Shown: positions 8,880-17,769, numbered from the stretch's first letter. The stretch: DNA of 64,000 nucleotides from Sphingomicrobium sediminis (GCF_023805295.1 NZ_JAMSHT010000001.1:868001-932000), one strand, 5' to 3'. The notes: generated by a model not told the origin, from the letters alone. Translations and numbers: made by a program.

Positions 8880-9884
8880 TCAGATCAGCTTGGCCATCAC
8901 GCCGGCCGTGTCGATCATACGGTTCGAGAAGCCCCACTCATTGTCATACCAGCTGACGACGCGGGCCAGCTTGCCCTCCATCACGCTGGTTTCGAGGCTG
9001 TCGACCGTCGAACTGGCCGGATGGTGGTTGAAGTCCGAGCTGACGAGCGGCTGATCTGTGAAATCGAGCACGCCCTTCATTGGGCCGTGCGCCGCGGTCT
9101 TGAGCGCGTCGTTCAATTCGTCCGCGCTGGTGTCGCGCTTGGGCTGGAAGACGAGATCGATCAGCGACACATTCGGCGTCGGCACACGGACCGACGAGCC
9201 ATCCAGCTTGCCGTTGAGTTCAGGCAGGACGAGACCGACCGCGCGGGCTGCGCCCGTCGTCGTCGGGATCATGTTCTGCGCGCCGCCACGGGCACGGCGC
9301 ATGTCGCCATGCATCTGGTCGAGCATGCGCTGGTCGTTGGTGTAGCTGTGCACCGTCGTCATGAAGCCACGCTCGATTCCGACCGTGTCGTTGAGGACCT
9401 TGGCGACCGGCGCCAGGCAGTTAGTGGTGCAGCTGGCGTTGGAAACGATATGGTCGTCGCCCGTGAGCGTGCCATGGTTCACTCCATAGACAATCGTCTT
9501 GAGGTCGCCTTTGGCGGGGGCCGAGATGAGGACGCGCTTTGCGCCGGCATCAAGATGCGGGCTCGCGGCATCGACCGACTGGAAGAAACCGGTGCATTCA
9601 AGGACGATATCGACGCCCATGTCGCCGTGCGGCAGCTTGCCGGGCTCGCGTTCCTTGGTGACGGCGATCGACTTGCCATTCACGACGATGCTGTCACCGG
9701 CAACGCTAACCTCGCCCGGGAAACGGCCGTGCGTGGAGTCGTACTGAAAGAGGAGCGCGTTGGAGTCGGCATCGGCAAGGTCGTTGATGGCGACCAGTTC
9801 GAGGTCGTGATCGTCCCGCTCGAGCAGGGCCCGCGCGACGAGGCGACCGATGCGGCCGAAACCGTTGATGGCGACTTTAGTCAT
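8880..9884 (-). CDS. gap: Glyceraldehyde-3-phosphate dehydrogenase, type I
   Basis: GAPDH makes 1,3-bisphosphoglycerate from glyceraldehyde 3-phosphate and NAD(P). The 334-residue protein has the Rossmann start VAINGFGRIGRLVARAL, the active-site SNASCTTNCLAP with catalytic Cys at about residue 152, and the C-terminal WYDNEWGFSNRM. Cofactor preference cannot be fixed; the residues after strand 2 read INDLADAD. Its ATG at 9884 lies eight bases inside the end of tkt, so the two are translated from one transcript. Confidence 0.97.
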   Translation of the reverse strand: MTKVAINGFGRIGRLVARALLERDDHDLELVAINDLADADSNALLFQYDSTHGRFPGEVSVAGDSIVVNGKSIAVTKEREPGKLPHGDMGVDIVLECTGFFQSVDAASPHLDAGAKRVLISAPAKGDLKTIVYGVNHGTLTGDDHIVSNASCTTNCLAPVAKVLNDTVGIERGFMTTVHSYTNDQRMLDQMHGDMRRARGGAQNMIPTTTGAARAVGLVLPELNGKLDGSSVRVPTPNVSLIDLVFQPKRDTSADELNDALKTAAHGPMKGVLDFTDQPLVSSDFNHHPASSTVDSLETSVMEGKLARVVSWYDNEWGFSNRMIDTAGVMAKLI

Positions 9885-11853
9885 TGTTCAAACGCTCCAG
9901 GATTTGGGGGATAATGGCGTCGGCGGTGAAGCCGAATTTCTCGAACAGATCGGGCGCCGGTGCCGACGCGCCGAAGCGGTCGATCCCGATATTCAATCCA
10001 TTCTTCATGGTGATGTCGGACCAGCCGAACGTCGTGCCGGCTTCGATCGACACGCGCAGGATTTCGCTGGGCTGCACATCGGGCAGGATATCGTCGCGAT
10101 AAGCCTGCGGCTGTGCGGCAAATTTCTCCCAGCTCGGCATGGAGACCACATCGGCACCGATGCCGTCTTCTTCAAGCCGCCCTGCGACTTCCATCGCGAG
10201 GCCAACCTCGCTGCCCGTCGCAATCAGGATGACCTTGCGATCATTCTTGGCGGCCTTCAGGCGATAGGCACCCTTGGCGACCAGATTGTCCTCATGCTTT
10301 TCAAGGCGGACCTGCGGCAGGCCCTGGCGCGAAAGCGCGATCAGGCCGGGTCCGTCGGCGGCCAGCGCATCGGCCCAGGCTTCGGCGGTCTCGACCGCAT
10401 CGGCGGGCCGATAGACGGTGAGACCCGGCATCGCGCGCAGGCTTTGCAGATGTTCGACCGGCTGGTGGGTCGGTCCGTCCTCGCCAAGCCCGATCGAATC
10501 GTGCGTCATGACATGGACGACCTTGGCACCCATCAGCGCGCCGAGGCGGATCGCCGGCCGCGAATAGTCGGCGAAGACGAGGAAGGTGCCGCCATAGGGT
10601 AGCACGCCGCCATGCAATGCCATGCCGTTCATCGCCGCGGCCATGCCGAATTCACGGATGCCGTAATAGATGTAGCGCCCGCCATAATTGGAAGCGGTGA
10701 GCGGCTCGATACCGCCCGCTTTGGTATTGTTCGAACCGGTAAGGTCGGCCGATCCGCCAATGGTCGAGGGAACGGCTTCGTTGATCGCGTCGAGCACGAT
10801 CTGGCTGGCCTTGCGGGTCGCCATCTTCTGCGGGTTGGCGATCAGTTCGTCGAACAGCTTGCCCTGCCAACGGCGGTCATGCTTGCCGTCGATACGATCC
10901 TTGAATTCGCTGGCTTTCGAATGACCTGCCAGGCGTTCTTCCCACGACTTCTTCGCATCCTGCGAACGCTGGCCGATCTCGGTCCATGCCTCGCGGACGT
11001 CGTCGGGGATCACGAAGGGCTCGGCATCCCAGCCCAGCTCTTCGCGCGCGGCTGCAATCTCTTCATCGCCAAGCGGTGCGCCATGCGTCGCCGCAGTGCC
11101 CTGCTTGTTGGGTGCGCCAAACCCGATCGTCGTGCGGCAACGGATAATGCTCGGCTTGTAAGTAGTCTTGGCTTCGGCGATCGCCTTGGAGACGCTGTCG
11201 GCGTTCATCCCGTCGCATTCATGCGTCGACCAGCCCATCGCCGCATGGCGCGCCAGCACGTCCTCGGTCCGCGACAGATCGGTCGGTCCGTCGATGGTGA
11301 TTTCGTTATCGTCCCACAGCACGATCAGGCGGCCGAGCTGGAGGTGCCCGGCAAGCCCCGCGGCCTCGTGGTTGATTCCCTCCATCAGGCAGCCATCGCC
11401 GGCGATGACATAGGTATGGTGATCGACGAGGTCGTCGCCATAGACGGCGTTCAGGTGCCGCTCGGCAATCGCCATGCCGACCGCAGTCGCGAGCCCCTGC
11501 CCCAGCGGACCGGTCGTCGTTTCGACGCCGTCGAGCAGGAAGTTTTCAGGATGGCCTGCGCACGGGCTGCCGACCTGACGGAAGTGGCGGATCTCTTCCA
11601 TCGTCGGGTGTGCGTAGCCCGACAGGTTAAGAAGCGCATAAGCGAGCATCGAGCCATGGCCGGCCGACAGAACAAAGCGGTCGCGGTCGGGCCAATGGGG
11701 ATCGCTCGGATCATGCTTGAGATGGTCGGCGTAGAGCGCCACGGCAGCATCGGCCATGCCCATTGGCATGCCGGGATGACCCGAATTGGCGGCTTGGACC
11801 GCATCCATCGAAAGGGCGCGAATGGCATTGGCTAGGCGGCGCTTGGTCGGCAT
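9877..11853 (-). CDS. tkt: Transketolase
   Basis: Transketolase moves two-carbon units between sugar phosphates with thiamine diphosphate. The 658-residue protein has the substrate-site run AANSGHPGMPMGMAD near the N-terminus, the ThDP motif GDGCLMEGINHEAAGLAGHL ending at DDNEITIDG, and the pyrimidine-binding FLVFADYSRPAIRLGAL region. The start at 11853 fits the family N-terminus; the in-frame extension to 11961 does not. The 150-base divergent spacer upstream contains a seven-base-pair hairpin (11891-11909) that would fall in its 5' leader. Confidence 0.97.
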   Translation of the reverse strand: MPTKRRLANAIRALSMDAVQAANSGHPGMPMGMADAAVALYADHLKHDPSDPHWPDRDRFVLSAGHGSMLAYALLNLSGYAHPTMEEIRHFRQVGSPCAGHPENFLLDGVETTTGPLGQGLATAVGMAIAERHLNAVYGDDLVDHHTYVIAGDGCLMEGINHEAAGLAGHLQLGRLIVLWDDNEITIDGPTDLSRTEDVLARHAAMGWSTHECDGMNADSVSKAIAEAKTTYKPSIIRCRTTIGFGAPNKQGTAATHGAPLGDEEIAAAREELGWDAEPFVIPDDVREAWTEIGQRSQDAKKSWEERLAGHSKASEFKDRIDGKHDRRWQGKLFDELIANPQKMATRKASQIVLDAINEAVPSTIGGSADLTGSNNTKAGGIEPLTASNYGGRYIYYGIREFGMAAAMNGMALHGGVLPYGGTFLVFADYSRPAIRLGALMGAKVVHVMTHDSIGLGEDGPTHQPVEHLQSLRAMPGLTVYRPADAVETAEAWADALAADGPGLIALSRQGLPQVRLEKHEDNLVAKGAYRLKAAKNDRKVILIATGSEVGLAMEVAGRLEEDGIGADVVSMPSWEKFAAQPQAYRDDILPDVQPSEILRVSIEAGTTFGWSDITMKNGLNIGIDRFGASAPAPDLFEKFGFTADAIIPQILERLNND

Positions 11854-12005
11854 GCCGGCTCCTTGGGATCGAGACAAACAGGCAGGCGCCGTCCCGCCCC
11901 CTGCGGGACATGCCCCTGTCAGGCCCGCTATTGCTGGCGCGCGCGTGCGCGTCAACCTCATGCGGCTTGCAGCCGCTGCGCTCGACGGTTAACCCAGATT
12001 GCACC

Positions 12006-12176
12006 ATGGCCGAACCCGACCTCGCCAATGCGCTTGCACGCGCGCACGCCGCCCTCGACCGGATCGAGTCGGCATTGCCCGAAAAGGGGCAAGGCGATGC
12101 GGCCTTTCGCGAGGAAATGCGCGGTGTGCTCAATGAGCTCGACCAGCTGATCGCGCGCAAGGAGACCGAGGCGTGA
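12006..12176 (+). CDS. Small helical protein upstream of zapA
   Basis: This 56-residue ORF begins at the ATG at 12006 and ends in an ATGA overlap with zapA, which argues that it is real. It is almost wholly helical in character, with the heptad-like run LANALARAHAALDRIESAL and a second charged segment, and has no membrane segment or signal. I do not recognise a named family. The position suggests a role linked to ZapA or cell division, but that is only context. It is the first gene after the divergent tkt promoter region. Confidence 0.65.
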   Translation: MAEPDLANALARAHAALDRIESALPEKGQGDAAFREEMRGVLNELDQLIARKETEA

Positions 12177-12463
12177 GCGAGGTTACCCTCCATATCAACG
12201 GCCGAGACTATCGTGTCCGCGCTGCCGACGGCGAAGAGGAAAAACTGGTCCGCGCCGGTCAACTCGTCGACGAGCGCTGCACGAGGGCCAAGTCGGCATT
12301 GGGCACGCTCACCGACTCCAGTCTTTTTTTCTACGTCGCGCTGATGCTCGCCGACGACCTAGTCGAAGACGACAAGGCCATTGATCCGGCAGCGACCGAA
12401 AGCGTGGTCCGCCTTGCCGACCGGCTCGAATCGCTCGCCGAAAAGCTTGAGAAACAGGCCTAG
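12173..12463 (+). CDS. zapA: Cell division protein ZapA
   Basis: ZapA binds FtsZ and bundles its filaments at the division site. The 96-residue product has the family layout: the N-terminal beta stretch EVTLHINGRDYRVRAADGEE, then a long helix running to the C-terminus through ALMLADDLVEDDK and a coiled-coil end RLADRLESLAEKLEKQ. It overlaps the small upstream ORF by four bases. The zapA-ssrS-fau order downstream is widely conserved in proteobacteria and supports all three calls. Confidence 0.9.
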   Translation: MSEVTLHINGRDYRVRAADGEEEKLVRAGQLVDERCTRAKSALGTLTDSSLFFYVALMLADDLVEDDKAIDPAATESVVRLADRLESLAEKLEKQA

Positions 12464-12464
12464 G

Positions 12465-12612
12465 CTCCCTACATGCGCCAACTGACGGGTACTGCCGGGC
12501 ACGAGCGTTCGACTATCCCTGAGGCTTTCTACATCCTAGGGAGCTGTCCCTACCCGGACCGTGGTTCGGGATATATGGCGCCCACCTGACGTTTTGGCGT
12601 CAGAGGATAAAG
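12465..12612 (+). ncRNA. ssrS: 6S RNA
   Basis: The gap between zapA and fau has the conserved position and fold of 6S RNA, which mimics an open promoter and binds the housekeeping RNA polymerase. Visible pairings are CTGACG (12482-12487) with CGTCAG (12598-12603), GGGC (12497-12500) with GCCC (12580-12583), and an apical hairpin CCCGGACC/GGTTCGGG closing at about 12553-12570. An unpaired central bubble lies between these, as expected. An alternative local hairpin CTGACG/CGTCAG sits at the 3' end. The ends are approximate. Confidence 0.78.
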
Positions 12613-12624
12613 AGGCAAACGACC

Positions 12625-13209
12625 ATGGCGGTCCCGTCACCCATTTCCGAAAAAGCAGGCCTGCGCAGGATGATGCGCAAACAACGGCGCGAATTCGTGA
12701 CCAGGCTCGAGCCAGCGACTCGCCTCGCGCTCGAGGAGCAGCTGGCCGAGCGTCTCGCTCCGCTCCTTGCCGGCGCGAGCATCCTCGGCGCCTACGCGCC
12801 TATCGGTTTCGAGATTTCGCCCCTGCGCGCGCTTGAGCGCGCCAAACGGCTCGGCCGCGACATCGCCTTTCCAGCCTTCGACGAAGGCAGCGACACGTTC
12901 ATCTACCGGCTAGGCAATCCCGACCAGCGCGGTCCCTTCAATATTCCCCAGCCGTCGACCGACTGTACGGAAGTAAAGCCGGATATGCTGCTGATCCCGT
13001 TGCTCGCTATAGACGCACATGGATACCGCCTTGGTCAGGGCAAGGGTCATTTCGATCGCGTCTTGCCCGATCTCCCCGAGGCGCAACGCGTCGCCATTGG
13101 CTGGCACATGCAGCGGATCGATGGCGACATACCGCGCGACGATTGGGACGTGCCGATGCACCGGTTCATCTCGCCGCGCAGCGAAGAGGAGTTCGAAGCC
13201 CAGTCATGA
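12625..13209 (+). CDS. fau: 5-formyltetrahydrofolate cyclo-ligase
   Basis: This enzyme converts 5-formyl-THF to 5,10-methenyl-THF with ATP. The 194-residue protein has the N-terminal KAGLRRMMRKQRREF helix typical of the family and the signature LLIPLLAIDAHGYRLGQGKG, followed by HFDRVLPDLP, which forms the substrate and phosphate sites. It follows 6S RNA, with which it is often co-transcribed. The stop overlaps the DUF2842 start in ATGA. Confidence 0.93.
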   Translation: MAVPSPISEKAGLRRMMRKQRREFVTRLEPATRLALEEQLAERLAPLLAGASILGAYAPIGFEISPLRALERAKRLGRDIAFPAFDEGSDTFIYRLGNPDQRGPFNIPQPSTDCTEVKPDMLLIPLLAIDAHGYRLGQGKGHFDRVLPDLPEAQRVAIGWHMQRIDGDIPRDDWDVPMHRFISPRSEEEFEAQS

Positions 13210-13439
13210 GCGTTCGCGACCACGAACCAGTCGGCACCCCGAAAGGCCGCGTCGCACTCGGCGTATTCGGCATTTGTGCCTGGATCATCGCCTGGACGAT
13301 CTTGGCCGTGACCATCGCGGACTGGATCCAGGGCTGGCCGGTCCTGCTGCAAATGGTCTTTTATCTGATCGCAGGGCTCGGATGGGTGCTACCGCTCAAG
13401 CCGGCGCTCAGATGGATGGAGACGGGCAACTGGCGCTAG
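13206..13439 (+). CDS. DUF2842 small membrane protein
   Basis: This 77-residue protein has two hydrophobic helices (about residues 17-38 and 44-60) and a short C-terminal tail ending PALRWMETGNWR, matching the alphaproteobacterial DUF2842 family. The function is unknown. It overlaps fau by four bases and shares a CTAG with the convergent AraC-type gene at its 3' end. Confidence 0.8.
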   Translation: MSVRDHEPVGTPKGRVALGVFGICAWIIAWTILAVTIADWIQGWPVLLQMVFYLIAGLGWVLPLKPALRWMETGNWR

Positions 13440-14527
13440 TCTGACGAGCGGCGATACTGGCTTGGTGTCTGGCCGGTCAGATCACGAAAGACGCGATTGA
13501 AGCTGGCCTTGCTTCCAAATCCCGAATCCAGCGCGATTTCCAAGATGGTCTGCCCGCTCGTGCGCATTTGCTGCTTGGCATGGTCAACCCGCAATCCATT
13601 GACGAGCTCGCTGAAATTCACGCCGAGCCCTTCGTTGATGGAGCGGCTGACATAGGTCGAATTGCTTGCGGCCCGGCGGGTCACATCGTCGAGGGACAGG
13701 CCCGGTTCGAGATACCAGCCGCCCTCACGGACAGCTTCACGAATCCGTTCGCCTTCCTGTCGCCAATCGCGTGCAGGCGAGGTGTCTTCCGTGGTCATCG
13801 CCTGTGACCCACCCATCTTCGGATAGGGCGCCTGCAAGCGAACCAGCGCCTCGAGCCCGACCATCCCGAGCAAGCCAAGCAGGATCATGTCGACGATGAA
13901 GGCGCGCTCATATCCCCATTCCATGAAGAAGTAGGCCAATTCGCCGCCCAGCCAGATCAGGCCCGCGACGGCGACCAGAATGATCAAATGGCGCACCCAG
14001 ACGGCATCGAACTCGATGCCGTCGGCTCGATTATTGTCGAGCCAATCGCGATATCGTCGATACAAGCGCCATGTCGCGACGATGCCGAACAATAGCAGCA
14101 CGAGGATCCCGACGAAGACGGCAGGAACGACATAGGGAACATGGACCGCGTCGTTGAATGCCCACTTGGCGCGATAGTCCCCCAGCATCGTGAACGCCCA
14201 GAGCTGGTAGAGCCAATAGGCCGCGCCGGGCGCCAGCAGCCACAGCCATCTCCCGGGCTTGCCGCCGACTATCAAGGCGCGGGCGTGCAGGAACAACAAA
14301 GGCCCCGTCAGCAATGCCACCTGTGTCGGCAGGAAGGTGAGGCCCGGCCAGATATTGTAGGCCCCGGCAAAGCCGATGAGCATCGGGATCAGCTCGATCA
14401 CACCGGCAAGGATCAGCAGGCTCAGCCAGGCGATTGCGGGGCGTTCGATCCGCCGTCCGCGCAAGTAGATGAGCACTATCAGGCAAAAGAGCATCAACAG
14501 CCCGAGCACGCCGCTACGCGTATTCAT
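13436..14527 (-). CDS. Membrane-anchored AraC-family transcriptional regulator
   Basis: This 363-residue protein has about seven hydrophobic segments in residues 5-240 and a cytoplasmic AraC-type DNA-binding domain at the C-terminus. The two helix-turn-helix units are visible as LSLDDVTRRAASNSTYVSRS and TILEIALDSGFGSKASFNRV, followed by FRDLTGQTPSQYRR. The layout resembles other membrane AraC regulators, where the membrane part probably senses a signal. The ATG at 14527 is used; a GTG one codon earlier is also possible. Its target may be the divergent secreted-protein genes, but that is inference. Confidence 0.85.
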   Translation of the reverse strand: MNTRSGVLGLLMLFCLIVLIYLRGRRIERPAIAWLSLLILAGVIELIPMLIGFAGAYNIWPGLTFLPTQVALLTGPLLFLHARALIVGGKPGRWLWLLAPGAAYWLYQLWAFTMLGDYRAKWAFNDAVHVPYVVPAVFVGILVLLLFGIVATWRLYRRYRDWLDNNRADGIEFDAVWVRHLIILVAVAGLIWLGGELAYFFMEWGYERAFIVDMILLGLLGMVGLEALVRLQAPYPKMGGSQAMTTEDTSPARDWRQEGERIREAVREGGWYLEPGLSLDDVTRRAASNSTYVSRSINEGLGVNFSELVNGLRVDHAKQQMRTSGQTILEIALDSGFGSKASFNRVFRDLTGQTPSQYRRSSD

Positions 14528-14724
14528 CACTAGCTGGTCGATACATTCCTCCCCGACAGATCTGGCGACCCTAGAGGCTAAGACTATCGGGACAAGCCCC
14601 GCTTCTGCAGGCGGCGGGACGTCTCAATTCATAAAATGCTGCACATTTCGGGGATTCAGGCCGAACCATCGGCGGCATCGTGACAGGACGGCTCCAACAC
14701 AAACCCCGATGAGGAGTTCGATCC

Positions 14725-15627
14725 ATGACTATCCGTTTCGTTGCTGCACTGCTTGCCGCCTCCGCCCTTCCCGCAACGCCTGCCCAGGCATTGGATGAGG
14801 CGACCGCCTCCATCGACGTCATCTATCAGGGGTTCGATGCGCGTTCCGAGGCCGCTTTTGACGAGGCAATTGCCATCTGGGAACGCTGCCTCGTCAGCGA
14901 TGTACCGATCACGATTTCGGCGACTGCCATCGCCAACGGCCCGGCCGGCTTTGCCTATCCGAACAGCATTCGCAATCAGGATTACCTGCCTGTTCGCGAT
15001 GCCTGGTATCCCACTGCGCTGGCAGGTGCCTTGGCGGGCCGCGATGTGAGCGCCGATCCCGACATGGCGATCTACATGAAGCTTGATGATCGACGCTATT
15101 ATGGGCCGCTTGCTGACCTGCCCGAGGAAAAGACCGACTTCGTCAATGTCGCCGTCCACGAGATCGCGCACGGCCTCGGAATCAGCTCGGCCACCTTCAT
15201 TCCCTGGCAAGGCGATCCCATCGCTTCCATTGGCATGCCCAATGCTTATGCCAACTTCTTCGACTTTCCCTTTGAGATCCACGAGCAGGACGGCACGCCG
15301 TTCGTCTACGATACCTTCATCCGCCTTGGCGACGGACGCAGCTTGATGGACTTTGCCAATCCCTCGATCGATCTCGCTTTTGCCATCGCCAATCCGACGG
15401 TTCAATTCGACGGCAAGAACGCGATCGCTGCCAATCAAGGCTATCCGGTCGGGGTCAGCCCCACGAATGTCAGCCACATCCCGCAATTCCCGCGCGGTGC
15501 CCAGCCGATCATGCTTCCCGACAGTGGCACCGGCGCGCCGCAGCGCAATCCCGACCGCATCCTGCTGGGCATGCTCGAAGACCTGGGATGGACCATCAGC
15601 GAGGGCTGCAAGGCCCGTGCGAGCTAG
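14725..15627 (+). CDS. Secreted metzincin-like zinc protease candidate
   Basis: This 300-residue protein has a Sec signal peptide (cleavage likely after PATPAQA, near residue 22) and the zinc-binding helix HEIAHGLGISS at residues 145-155. That fits HExxHxxGxx but the third metzincin histidine position is Ser. A downstream GRSLMDFANPS could be the Met-turn. Bacterial secreted proteins of this HExxHGLG type are known, but substrates are not. GAGGAG precedes the ATG. A second secreted-protein gene follows 24 bases later, and the AraC-type gene is divergent. Confidence 0.65.
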   Translation: MTIRFVAALLAASALPATPAQALDEATASIDVIYQGFDARSEAAFDEAIAIWERCLVSDVPITISATAIANGPAGFAYPNSIRNQDYLPVRDAWYPTALAGALAGRDVSADPDMAIYMKLDDRRYYGPLADLPEEKTDFVNVAVHEIAHGLGISSATFIPWQGDPIASIGMPNAYANFFDFPFEIHEQDGTPFVYDTFIRLGDGRSLMDFANPSIDLAFAIANPTVQFDGKNAIAANQGYPVGVSPTNVSHIPQFPRGAQPIMLPDSGTGAPQRNPDRILLGMLEDLGWTISEGCKARAS

Positions 15628-15651
15628 AATAATCCTGCAAGGAGAATGATG

Positions 15652-16233
15652 ATGAATGCCATCCAGTTGATCGCAGCCCTCGGGATCGCCGCACTCGCCT
15701 TCGATGGTGCGCCGGCAACCATCGGTGCCACCGCAAGCCTGATTGCTCAGGACGAAGCATCGCCCGCTGACATTTTAAAGACCCGCCTGATGAGCCTCGA
15801 TGGCGTTTGGGAAGGGCAACTCGAATATCGGGATTTCTCCAGCAACGAGATGGTCGCGATCCCGCTCAAGCGCACGTTCCATGCATCGCCCGGCGACAAT
15901 TACGTCATCATAGAGAATGAATTTACCGACCCTGGCTACAAAGTCTTCGGCGCGCAGATGATCGTGCCGGGAGAATCTGGCCTCGTCATCGCGTCGAGCG
16001 GGGGTGAGAGTGTCGAGACCGATACCATGCTTCTGGAATCCGTGAGCGAGGCCGCGACGGGCTTCACCGCCATTCTGCACGGGACCATCATCGACGCCGG
16101 CGAGCCTGCTCTGGCGCGCTATACGATGACGCTGGATGGGGACCAACTGCGTTTCCAGAAGGACGTGAAGACCAGGCGCGATGCGGACTATCGATTTCGC
16201 AATGCGTTCGACGTAACGCGAAGCGCTGAATAG
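15652..16233 (+). CDS. Secreted protein of unknown function
   Basis: The 193-residue product starts with a signal peptide-like run (AIQLIAALGIAALAFDGAPA). The mature part begins a beta-rich domain with LMSLDGVWEGQLEYRDFSS, resembling lipocalin-like or DUF1579-type barrels that start with a conserved GxW, but I cannot place it firmly. Three ATGs are stacked at 15646, 15649 and 15652; the last has AGGAG at seven bases and is preferred. It is probably co-transcribed with the metzincin-like gene. Confidence 0.6.
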   Translation: MNAIQLIAALGIAALAFDGAPATIGATASLIAQDEASPADILKTRLMSLDGVWEGQLEYRDFSSNEMVAIPLKRTFHASPGDNYVIIENEFTDPGYKVFGAQMIVPGESGLVIASSGGESVETDTMLLESVSEAATGFTAILHGTIIDAGEPALARYTMTLDGDQLRFQKDVKTRRDADYRFRNAFDVTRSAE

Positions 16234-16260
16234 ATCGAATTTTCTGAGGGAGGGAATGCA

Positions 16261-16287
16261 GCGCCATCTTCTAACTGTTTGAGAAGA

Positions 16288-16293
<6 letters not shown>
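16261..16293. repeat. 12-bp inverted repeat overlapping the tRNA-Asp 3' end
   Basis: GCGCCATCTTCT (16261-16272) and AGAAGATGGCGC (16282-16293) are perfect inverted repeats around a nine-base loop. On the tRNA strand one arm contains the last six tRNA bases including CCA, so the trailer could pair with the 3' end of the precursor. There is no T-tract, so it is not a standard intrinsic terminator. Confidence 0.75.
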
Positions 16294-16364
<71 letters not shown>

Positions 16365-16427
16365 ATTCGGTGTGGGCGGGCAATTACGAGGCGACCCCAA
16401 TCCTGTCAACACGCTTCGTGCGCATTT

Positions 16428-17582
16428 TCACGATTCTTTTTCCTCATCCTCGCCGACATGGGTGAGCGTGCCATGCTCGAACAGGAAGCCGGCTATGTCC
16501 GGCGTGCCTGCCGCCGCGAAGATCGTCTTGATGATGATGAGCAACGGCACCGCCAGCAGCGCGCCCAGCACGCCCCAGATCCACGCCCAGAAACTCAAGG
16601 AAATGAGGATGAGCAGCGGCGAGATCGAGACGCGCTTGCCGACGACCATCGGCGTGATGAGGTTGGCTTCGATATTATGGAGCACGATGAAGATGATCGG
16701 CGGCAGCAAGGCCGCCCAAGGATCGACAAAGCTCATCAACCCGCCGACCGCCAGCAGCAGTGCCGACAGGATGGGACCCAGATAGGGAATGAAATTCGTC
16801 ACCGCGACGATGCCGCCCCACATGATCGGGCTGTCCATCCCGATTGCCCACAGCGCGAGCGCGACGATCGTGCCCAGCGTCACGTTGATGAAGGTGATGG
16901 TGCCGATATAGGTCGACGTTGCATCGACGACCTGCTGGATCACGCGCGCCGTCGTCAGCGCCCCTTCGAAGCTTCCGCGGCTGGTGATCGTGCGCTCACG
17001 CATCTTGGTCCAGCGCGACAGGAAGAAGAAGATGACCAGCATCCCGAAGAACATCTGGATGATCGCCACCGGCGCCGAGGTGGCGAACAGGTCGAGCACC
17101 GAATCGGGCGTAGTGATCGCCACTGCCGTCTCGCTTCCTGCCGTCAGCGCGACATCGTCGAGCGCATTCTCGATGAAGAGCTCCAGCTCGGCGTAGAATT
17201 GGATAAACGGAAGTACCGTCTCGCGGATGCGGTCGATGCGTTCGGGAATCAGCGCGAAATAGTCGATCGCCGGCAACACGATCGACGCGATCACGAAGGT
17301 CGCGAACATGATGAAGAGGAAAAGGCTGAGGATCGAGGCGAGCGCACTCGGCACCCCGCGCCGCTCGAACCATTCGAGCAAGGGCACCAGCGCAATCGCA
17401 ATGACCAAGGCCGCCGTGACCGGCAGGAAGAATTCCGCCCCCGCCGACAAAGCGAAAGGCAAGGCGATGACGAGCAGCAGGCCGAGCGCCAATGCGATGC
17501 CCGCCAGCAGCCGCACCCGCTTCACTTCAAGCGTGTGGCTGTCCTGCAGCTCGATATGTTCGTCCGGAAGCCCTGTTGCCAT
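16428..17582 (-). CDS. AI-2E family transporter (permease)
   Basis: This 384-residue membrane protein has about eight transmembrane segments arranged as in the AI-2E (formerly UPF0118/PerM) family: two or three early helices, a soluble segment around residues 110-160, then the conserved cluster IVAVTNFIPYLGPILSALL and the later NIEANLITPMVVGKRVSISP. Members export diverse small molecules or work in Na/H exchange; the substrate here is unknown. The gene lies between tRNA-Leu and tRNA-Asp on the same strand. The ATG at 17582 is chosen because the frame upstream runs towards tRNA-Leu. Confidence 0.88.
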   Translation of the reverse strand: MATGLPDEHIELQDSHTLEVKRVRLLAGIALALGLLLVIALPFALSAGAEFFLPVTAALVIAIALVPLLEWFERRGVPSALASILSLFLFIMFATFVIASIVLPAIDYFALIPERIDRIRETVLPFIQFYAELELFIENALDDVALTAGSETAVAITTPDSVLDLFATSAPVAIIQMFFGMLVIFFFLSRWTKMRERTITSRGSFEGALTTARVIQQVVDATSTYIGTITFINVTLGTIVALALWAIGMDSPIMWGGIVAVTNFIPYLGPILSALLLAVGGLMSFVDPWAALLPPIIFIVLHNIEANLITPMVVGKRVSISPLLILISLSFWAWIWGVLGALLAVPLLIIIKTIFAAAGTPDIAGFLFEHGTLTHVGEDEEKES

Positions 17583-17633
17583 CTCGGCAGCGTAGCGGTG
17601 GCGCGGGGCGCGGAAAAGAGAGATTTTCCCAGC

Positions 17634-17718
17634 TGGTACCTCTGGCCGGACTCGAACCGGCACTCCCGAAGGAAATCGATTTTGAGTCGATCGCGTCTAC
17701 CAATTCCGCCACAGAGGC
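17634..17718 (-). tRNA. tRNA-Leu (CAA)
   Basis: An 85-base class II tRNA on the minus strand starts GCCTCTG at 17718 and ends with an encoded CCA. The anticodon stem ATCGA/TCGAT encloses CTCAAAA, so the anticodon is CAA, reading UUG. The long variable arm (TTCCTTCGGGAG region) is typical of leucine tRNAs. Confidence 0.95.
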
Positions 17719-17769
17719 AGATACCAGCGGAGCGCGCTAGCTAGCGAAAGCCTCCGCGAAGCGCAAACA

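Noticed and set aside
12482-12603. Short Rho-independent terminator after zapA
   Set aside because: The hairpin CTGACG/CGTCAG at the 3' end has no T-tract after it, and the pairings across the whole gap fit 6S RNA better.
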